Source: DAOVRL01 sp023128595 (lineage in GTDB: Bacteria > Planctomycetota > Phycisphaerae > Sedimentisphaerales > Anaerobacaceae). Taken from it: a stretch of 6,797 nt of DNA. Where the stretch lies: NCBI GenBank assembly GCA_030628155.1, contig DAOVRL010000207.1, positions 1-6,797 on the forward strand, written 5' to 3'. The notes beneath the pieces are model-generated. The model saw nothing but the letters and a program-made list of their open reading frames with translations. It was not told the origin of the DNA and made no database searches. Within the stretch, counting starts at the first letter, position 1; the number at the start of each line of letters is the position of its first letter. The position numbers and the translations under genes are program-made. Positions 1 to 4,041 of the stretch are shown in pieces.

Positions 1-182
1 ACCCTGCTACACACCCCTGGATTGCCGCCGACTTTGACCGTAAGCTAAACGGCAATGTAGTGATCGGCTTCGCCAGAGTTCGCGTAGAAGATTTGAATAT
101 TCTGGTCGCGAACTGGAAGAGTGACGCCGGTATTGATATGGACAATCCGGGCTGCGGAGGCCATATTGATTTGACTCCGTAG
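1..182 (+). CDS. C-terminal end of an exported protein with a degenerate dockerin-like tail (partial)
   Basis: The open frame enters from the left edge (first full codon at 3) and ends at TAG 180-182, giving the last 59 residues. The readable part includes ADFDRKLNGNV followed by VEDLNILVANW. This is the pattern of the dockerin type I-like tails common on secreted planctomycete proteins: an EF-hand-like loop with D, D and N-G spacing, then an amphipathic helix ending in a conserved Trp. A second weaker stretch, DMDNPGCGGHIDL, follows. The calcium loop is imperfect, with Arg-Lys-Leu where acidic residues are usual, so calcium binding is uncertain. The catalytic or binding part of the protein lies outside the window and cannot be named. 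The next gene is on the same strand 65 bases downstream with no terminator between them, so co-transcription is possible. Confidence 0.75.
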   Translation, partial: PATHPWIAADFDRKLNGNVVIGFARVRVEDLNILVANWKSDAGIDMDNPGCGGHIDLTP

Positions 183-197
183 GCAATTTACTACAAT
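171..197 (+). promoter_or_regulatory. Weak promoter candidate for the PEP-CTERM gene
   Basis: TTGACT (171-176) and TACAAT (192-197) resemble sigma70 boxes, but the spacer is only 15 bases and the -35 box lies inside the preceding coding sequence. It may be real but weak, or the gene may be read from the upstream promoter instead. Confidence 0.2.
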
Positions 198-234
198 AAA
201 AAAGGAGTTTAATTGAAATTTACTTTTGATGAAT

Positions 235-240
235 GGAGGT
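235..240 (+). promoter_or_regulatory. Ribosome binding site GGAGGT that decides the PEP-CTERM start
   Basis: A perfect GGAGGT lies 7 bases before ATG 248 and 4 bases before ATG 245. The frame also has an ATG at 233, but that codon overlaps this site, which makes it an unlikely start. Confidence 0.8.
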
Positions 241-247
241 AAAGATG

Positions 248-763
248 ATGAAGAAATTGTTAACTTTAGTGTTGGTTCTTTGTATTGCGTCTTCGGCGAA
301 CGCCCTACTGGTTACTCTTAACCCAACTGGGTCGGCTGATACTCCAGCGGGCGTGTCCACTATCGACGTTGTCTCCGATTCGGATGACGTGGGATATGAC
401 TATTTCTTATACGTACCAAGTGTTACGTATGGCGATATCACGGGAGTGGCGATTATTCTCCCCGGTGCTGGCGTTGATTCATCAACCGCAGATTACGGTG
501 ATTTCCAGGGAGCGGGTACTCACCTCATCTATCTCGCGGCACTTGACATGGACCCCGACGATGGTCCGGGAGACATCATACCGGGTGTCCATTTCACAGC
601 TACCGTTAATTTCACAGGTGCTGAAATTGGTCAGGACCTTACGGTTGAGCTCTTGAATGTCGATATGGTGACGGTCGACTCCTATACGTACAAAGGAATA
701 CCTGAGCCGGCAACAATGCTGTTGCTTGGTCTTGGCGGGTTGTTCCTGCGTCGGCGTAAATAA
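248..763 (+). CDS. PEP-CTERM sorted surface protein with a beta-rich, possibly cohesin-like domain
   Basis: The 171-residue product has a Sec signal peptide (MKK, hydrophobic core, ANA at 17-19 with likely cleavage after A19). It ends in a textbook PEP-CTERM signal: PEP at 152-154, a short hydrophobic helix, and RRRK at 168-171. Such signals are processed by an exosortase-type transpeptidase, leaving the protein at the cell surface or in exopolymer. The mature body (about 20-148) is acidic, low in Lys and Arg, and made of alternating beta strands and loops. Features such as a GYDYFLYV strand and a GVHFTATVNF strand recall cohesin or cohesin-like carbohydrate-binding beta sandwiches; this resemblance is inferred from pattern only. 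ATG 248 (or 245) is preferred over 233 because of the GGAGGT site. The gene follows one with a dockerin-like tail and ends in a strong terminator, so the two may form an operon. Confidence 0.85.
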   Translation: MKKLLTLVLVLCIASSANALLVTLNPTGSADTPAGVSTIDVVSDSDDVGYDYFLYVPSVTYGDITGVAIILPGAGVDSSTADYGDFQGAGTHLIYLAALDMDPDDGPGDIIPGVHFTATVNFTGAEIGQDLTVELLNVDMVTVDSYTYKGIPEPATMLLLGLGGLFLRRRK

Positions 764-800
764 GACGCGGCTTGAACCAACAAAAGGTTTAGTTTCTAAG

Positions 801-835
801 AAAAGAGGCAGGTTTTTTAACTTGCCTCTTTTTTT
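801..835 (+). terminator. Strong intrinsic terminator after the PEP-CTERM gene
   Basis: The arms 801-814 and 819-832 pair through 14 positions (one G-U), with a TTTT loop. The outer core is AAAAGAGGCA against TGCCTCTTTT. A run of seven T spans 829-835. This is the clearest Rho-independent terminator in the window. The A-rich 5' side could also give partial function on the other strand. Confidence 0.92.
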
Positions 836-838
836 ATG

Positions 839-867
839 TTGTAAATTGTGCCTGGATTTTCTAAAAT
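839..867 (+). promoter_or_regulatory. Promoter candidate for the lipoprotein gene
   Basis: TTGTAA (839-844) and TAAAAT (862-867) are separated by 17 bases and match the sigma70 boxes 4/6 and 5/6. They sit directly after the terminator and about 40 bases before the start codon. A near-perfect dyad at 852-871 (CTGGATTTT against AAAATCCGG, centre CT) covers the spacer and -10 box and could be an operator. Confidence 0.45.
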
Positions 868-908
868 CCGGTTACTCTCTGCCAACAAAATAAAGGGTAT
901 TTGGCTTA

Positions 909-1481
909 ATGAAACGATTATTGCTGTTATTGGTTTGTTGTTTACTCGTCCCTCTATTCAACGGCTGTCAAAATTCTGCCGCCAATAACCGCGGCGTCCA
1001 GGTAATCATCGAGGACAACGGACAATTTCCGGAATTTCTTGCCGGCAGATGGAGGGCCAATACGGACGGCTGGGAAATTGTCTTTGAGCCGGATGGAACG
1101 ATTTCCTCAGCGGTAATAACTCTCGGCAGGGTAAGAATAAAGCCGGGGCAGGTAACCACGATACCGATGAAAATGGGCGGTAAAGGAGTCTTCGAGCCGG
1201 GCGAATGGATGGTTTATTACGTTCCTTCCGACCAGGAGCTGACAGTAAAAATTTCTTTAAAGAATTGTTATATAAAACTCGGCAAAGGTGTTCTGCAAGG
1301 CAAAAGTACAGATATATTCGTTGGGAAGGTTTCAGAAAACGACAGATTTTGGGAGGCCGAATGGGCCAGCTTTCCCGATTATATAGCACACACAGACGTA
1401 TATCCCAATTTCCATCTCTCCGAGGACCCAAACACCGGCAACTTCAAGACGCTGCTCTTTGAAAAGGTCGAAGAAGAATAA
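909..1481 (+). CDS. Small probable lipoprotein with a lipocalin-like opening; function unknown
   Basis: The product has 190 residues. MKR is followed by a Leu-rich core and then LFNGC, with Cys20 as the likely lipidated residue. The lipobox is not ideal because Phe occupies -3, so lipidation is probable but not certain; otherwise it is a secreted protein. The mature part starts with a flexible QNSAANN stretch. The sequence GRWRANTDGWEIVFEPDGTI (46-65) resembles the first strands of small lipocalin-like or calycin barrels (a G-x-W motif followed by a F-x-x-DG turn). The remainder alternates predicted strands and ends in an acidic EKVEEE tail. I do not recognise a named family. A weak AGGG (894-897) lies 11 bases before ATG, so translation may be modest. 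The gene has its own promoter candidate and converges on the pseudopilin gene with only 20 bases between stops and no terminator visible there. Confidence 0.8.
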   Translation: MKRLLLLLVCCLLVPLFNGCQNSAANNRGVQVIIEDNGQFPEFLAGRWRANTDGWEIVFEPDGTISSAVITLGRVRIKPGQVTTIPMKMGGKGVFEPGEWMVYYVPSDQELTVKISLKNCYIKLGKGVLQGKSTDIFVGKVSENDRFWEAEWASFPDYIAHTDVYPNFHLSEDPNTGNFKTLLFEKVEEE

Positions 1482-1501
1482 TCGGCGCCGTACCTTTAAC
1501 A

Positions 1502-1951
1502 TCAGTATTCATAGTAGCGGGTCCCATCCCTATCTGTGCCCGGCCAATCGAGCGCGATCGTTTTCGTCACCGGTTGATATACCCAGCCGAATCCTCCGGT
1601 CGCACTGCCGGGAAACGCCTCGCTGTTCCCTATCATCTTAATATCCATCCGTTTGTTGAAGGGGTTCTTAGGCATTTTTGACAGGTATCGCCCGTTAACA
1701 ATCAACTGTTGATGAAAGTGCGAAGCGCTCGGCAAAGTCAACGGATCATCATCTTTGTACCCCGGCGGAACACCGCCATGCTGGCCGGTATATAGCTCAA
1801 TTGCGCCGCGCAGCAGACGCAAGGAATCTTTGGCGACCGCTTCTTTGGCCTGCGTCGAGTATGACTGAAACTGGGGCACGACAATAGCCGCCATAATCCC
1901 CAGTACAGCCACCACTATCATCAACTCAACAAGTGAAAATCCTCTTTTCAT
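1502..1951 (-). CDS. Type II secretion GspG-like pseudopilin (orphan)
   Basis: From ATG 1951 the product has 149 residues and begins MKRG followed by FSLVELMIVVAVLGI. This is a class III prepilin signal: cleavage after Gly4 by prepilin peptidase, N-methylated Phe+1, Glu+5 and Pro22 of the mature chain. The long N-terminal helix leads to a short globular part with MPKNPFNKR and GFGWVYQPVTKTIAL, which resemble the conserved C-terminal loop of GspG-type major pseudopilins. It lacks the H-X9-DG motif of the large planctomycete DUF1559 pseudopilins. Other starts in frame are ATG 1975 and TTG 2002. TTG 2002 has the better Shine-Dalgarno (GGGAAGAGG) and would give a 21-residue leader. No other secretion genes are in the window, so it is an orphan here. 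It lies downstream of the propeller gene on the same strand but has its own promoter candidate. Confidence 0.88.
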   Translation of the reverse strand: MKRGFSLVELMIVVAVLGIMAAIVVPQFQSYSTQAKEAVAKDSLRLLRGAIELYTGQHGGVPPGYKDDDPLTLPSASHFHQQLIVNGRYLSKMPKNPFNKRMDIKMIGNSEAFPGSATGGFGWVYQPVTKTIALDWPGTDRDGTRYYEY

Positions 1952-2042
1952 TTCTGCCTGCACCGATACTCTCATCGTCGCCGACGCACTGTCCGTGCGC
2001 AACGGCCGCCTCTTCCCTTATCGACTTTCATAATCCGCCACT

Positions 2043-2113
2043 TGACCGGGCAAATGTATTATAGGACGGTTACTGGACACAAAAAAACGCAGTACTCTGT
2101 AGTTGCCCGGTCA
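2043..2113. repeat. 11-base perfect inverted repeat framing the pseudopilin promoter
   Basis: TGACCGGGCAA (2043-2053) and TTGCCCGGTCA (2103-2113) are exact reverse complements separated by 49 bases. The right arm includes the stop codon of the propeller gene (2111-2113). The left arm covers the predicted transcription start of the pseudopilin gene. The loop is too long for a good terminator, so a pair of protein-binding half-sites is an alternative reading. Confidence 0.6.
2058..2086 (-). promoter_or_regulatory. Promoter candidate for the pseudopilin gene
   Basis: On the minus strand a perfect TATAAT lies at 2063-2058. The -35 region is the T-rich run around 2081-2086 at a 17-base spacing; it matches TTGACA poorly, so the call rests on the -10 box and its place in the intergenic gap. 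The expected start is near 2051. Confidence 0.4.
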
Positions 2114-3721
2114 TTGTGTGACCTGAGCTGCCCACAGGTATCGATTCGAGGCAATGTAGAGGACGCCATTGGCTGCGATTGGCGTGCTAAAAACCGGAGC
2201 CGACATCCGCAGCGTGCTGAGCAGTTTGAGCTCTCTACCCGCTGCCAAGATGTAGAAGCTTCTCTTGTTGCCGAAGTACAGCTTGCCGTCGGCAACCAGC
2301 GGGCCGCCCCAGGTCTCGTTGTTTGTCTCATACACCCAGCAGCGCTTCCCCGTTTCGGCATCGACACAGTGAAGTCGCCCGCCAACATCGACCAAATACA
2401 CCAATCCATCGGCAACGCCCGCCGTCGCCATGCTGCGATCGATATCGTCGTACGTCCAGATGACCCCGGTCTTGGTAATATCACCCGTTTTCGATGCATC
2501 AATACAATGCAGCATTCCTCTGCCGCGCCCGTGAGCGGGGTCCTGGCCGATGGCCACATACACCCGGCCTTTATGAAAAACGGGCGTTGCTATGATCTGG
2601 TTGGGGCCGACGTACTTGCCGTCGTTCTTGTTGGGGCTGTTGGACTTGCGTTTGTCGCCCCGGTAATAAGGAATCTCTTTGCCGTCAAGAAATTTGTACT
2701 CCGCCGGGTTGCAGTCGTAGGACCAGACCTTCTTCAGGTGAGCCGGTTTTTCGGGAACAGTCGCAAGAGCCTCGAAGGCATAACATATACCGTCTCCGCC
2801 CCCGAAAAAGATAAGCGTCTTGCCGCCGATGCTGCCCGACGAGGGGGATGCCCACTGCGCGTGGTACAGACGCGTACCGATTTTCTCATCGTCAGTGGCC
2901 AGAAGTCGGCCCGTCCTCTTATCCAGGACTACCAAACTCGGCGCCAGCGGCGCGACCACCTTCTCGTGCGATTTGTCCACGCCGTTAGACGTCCCGACAT
3001 AAAGCATATCCCCCACGATTAGCGCCGAACAACTGGCAGTGTCGTGAGGACGAACTCCCAGCTCGTCGATCAAATCGAATCGCCAGATGATATCGCCGTC
3101 TTTTTTCGTCAACTTGATAGGTGCTTTGCCGGCCCCGGCCATATACCGCGCTTCATCCGTGAAAGGCCCGTCATTCCCATTGGCCTGGCCCTTGACATCC
3201 AAGCATACCACGTCGTCGGCGCCCGTCACAATATAGAGGCGGTCTCCCTCAACGCTCGGCGATGAGCACACACCAAGATGCTGATGACCAAAGTGCATAC
3301 CGGCCGGCAGGTTGCGCCGCTCGGGGATAGCAAACTGCCAGAGCAGCTCTCCGTCGTTTTCGTCGAAGCATTTGAGAAGTCCACCCCTGGCCAAGTCGAA
3401 CCTCGCATCCGCCGAGAGCGTCTGGGCATTGGTGCCCACAAACACCCTGCCGTTGGCCACCGTTGGATTGCCGTATGCATAGGCCCCGAGCCTAACTATC
3501 CATTTAACATTCCTGGCCGTCCCCGCGCTCGCCTTGTCCTTGTCCGCCTCGAATGTGCCCGGCAGACCCTTCTCTTGAGAGACCATATTCCGACTATTCG
3601 TCCCCCCCCATTGCGGCCAGTCAGCCGCCGGTACGGAAACCGAAGCACTCAGAATGCAAACAGTAACAACGACCTGCCATAAGGTTCGATCCAAAAACAC
3701 GATCTTCCCCTTCTGTATCAT
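2111..3721 (-). CDS. Exported PQQ-like beta-propeller (WD40-like) repeat protein
   Basis: The 536-residue product has a basic N-terminus, a hydrophobic core (about 14-28) and likely cleavage in VPAAD near residue 32-33. The mature chain begins DWPQWGG, the usual opening of planctomycete PQQ-like propeller proteins. About eight repeated strand pairs follow, each a GxPxVxxGxVYV-like strand then a CxDxxTGxxxW-like strand. Examples are GNPTVANGRVFVGT, LKCFDENDGELLWQF, CSALIVGDMLYVGT, IIATPVFHKGRVYVAIG, LHCVDAETGKRCWVYE and FSTPIAANGVLYIAS. This fits a seven- or eight-bladed propeller like BamB or quinoprotein dehydrogenases. No heme CxxCH motif and no adjacent Cys-Cys pair of true PQQ alcohol dehydrogenases is present, so a binding or scaffold role is as likely as catalysis. 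ATG 3721 has no good Shine-Dalgarno; GTG 3700, preceded by AAGGGG, is an alternative start that keeps the signal peptide core. The gene is divergent from the GH2 gene. Confidence 0.9.
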   Translation of the reverse strand: MIQKGKIVFLDRTLWQVVVTVCILSASVSVPAADWPQWGGTNSRNMVSQEKGLPGTFEADKDKASAGTARNVKWIVRLGAYAYGNPTVANGRVFVGTNAQTLSADARFDLARGGLLKCFDENDGELLWQFAIPERRNLPAGMHFGHQHLGVCSSPSVEGDRLYIVTGADDVVCLDVKGQANGNDGPFTDEARYMAGAGKAPIKLTKKDGDIIWRFDLIDELGVRPHDTASCSALIVGDMLYVGTSNGVDKSHEKVVAPLAPSLVVLDKRTGRLLATDDEKIGTRLYHAQWASPSSGSIGGKTLIFFGGGDGICYAFEALATVPEKPAHLKKVWSYDCNPAEYKFLDGKEIPYYRGDKRKSNSPNKNDGKYVGPNQIIATPVFHKGRVYVAIGQDPAHGRGRGMLHCIDASKTGDITKTGVIWTYDDIDRSMATAGVADGLVYLVDVGGRLHCVDAETGKRCWVYETNNETWGGPLVADGKLYFGNKRSFYILAAGRELKLLSTLRMSAPVFSTPIAANGVLYIASNRYLWAAQVTQ

Positions 3722-3761
3722 AGCTTAAAAGTACCTGCCAAAATGCAACATTTGACGCTCC

Positions 3762-3790
3762 ATCATCTCCCAAAACGTCTCATCTGTCAA
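3762..3790 (-). promoter_or_regulatory. Promoter candidate for the propeller gene
   Basis: On the minus strand a perfect TTGACA (3790-3785) is followed after 17 bases by GATGAT (3767-3762), which matches TATAAT at four positions. The predicted start near 3755 leaves a leader of about 34 bases before ATG 3721. Confidence 0.5.
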
Positions 3791-3824
3791 GCGCAGTCCA
3801 TTCTCTTGTACGCGTCACTCTCTC

Positions 3825-3877
3825 AATGCCCGGCCTCTGTGGGGCCAACGCAAGGACCGGGCCCCAAAATGCCCGGC
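3825..3877. repeat. Direct repeat AATGCCCGGC with an inverted core and a hairpin between the copies
   Basis: AATGCCCGGC occurs at 3825-3834 and 3868-3877, 43 bases apart (about four helical turns). The reverse core CCGGGC lies between them at 3857-3862. A 7-base stem, TGGGGCC (3840-3846) with GGCCCCA (3860-3866), also forms. The cluster sits between the two divergent promoter candidates, so it may hold regulator sites. Confidence 0.5.
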
Positions 3878-3896
3878 AACGAAACCCCTATTTCAG

Positions 3897-3925
3897 TTGA
3901 TTTCCACCTAATAAAAGTACATAAT
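3897..3925 (+). promoter_or_regulatory. Promoter candidate for the GH2 gene with a dyad over the -10 box
   Basis: TTGATT (3897-3902) and CATAAT (3920-3925) are 17 bases apart and match the sigma70 boxes 4/6 and 5/6. The dyad AGTAC-N6-GTACT (3916-3931) covers the -10 box, a position typical of a repressor operator. Transcription would start near 3932, leaving a leader of about 110 bases. Confidence 0.5.
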
Positions 3926-3975
3926 GGTACTGCCTTGGGTCGGTTCACCAAAGGACGTTCACGTAGTATCAACAA

Positions 3976-4003
3976 AACCAATTGAACGATATCGTCAATG
4001 GTT
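3976..4003 (+). promoter_or_regulatory. Near-palindrome in the GH2 leader
   Basis: A perfect 10-base palindrome ACGATATCGT (3986-3995) is flanked by AACCAATTGA on the left and CAATGGTT on the right. These flanks pair if two single A bases on the left are bulged. It lies 38 bases before the start codon, as either an operator or an RNA hairpin. Confidence 0.4.
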
Positions 4004-4041
4004 CAGAGAAAACTTGCCAAAGAAGAAAGAGATGGAGCATA

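Noticed and set aside
1482..1501. Bidirectional terminator between convergent genes
   Set aside because: The 20-base gap holds only a GGCGCC palindrome and no stem with T-run.
2043..2113. Terminator for the propeller gene
   Set aside because: The arms are separated by 49 bases and no T-run follows the distal arm on the minus strand. The T-run inside the loop has only a 3-pair hairpin before it.
2042..3022. Long plus-strand open frame of 326 codons
   Set aside because: It lies wholly antisense to the well-supported propeller gene plus its 3' gap, starts with TTG, and shows no domain or signal; it is a shadow frame.
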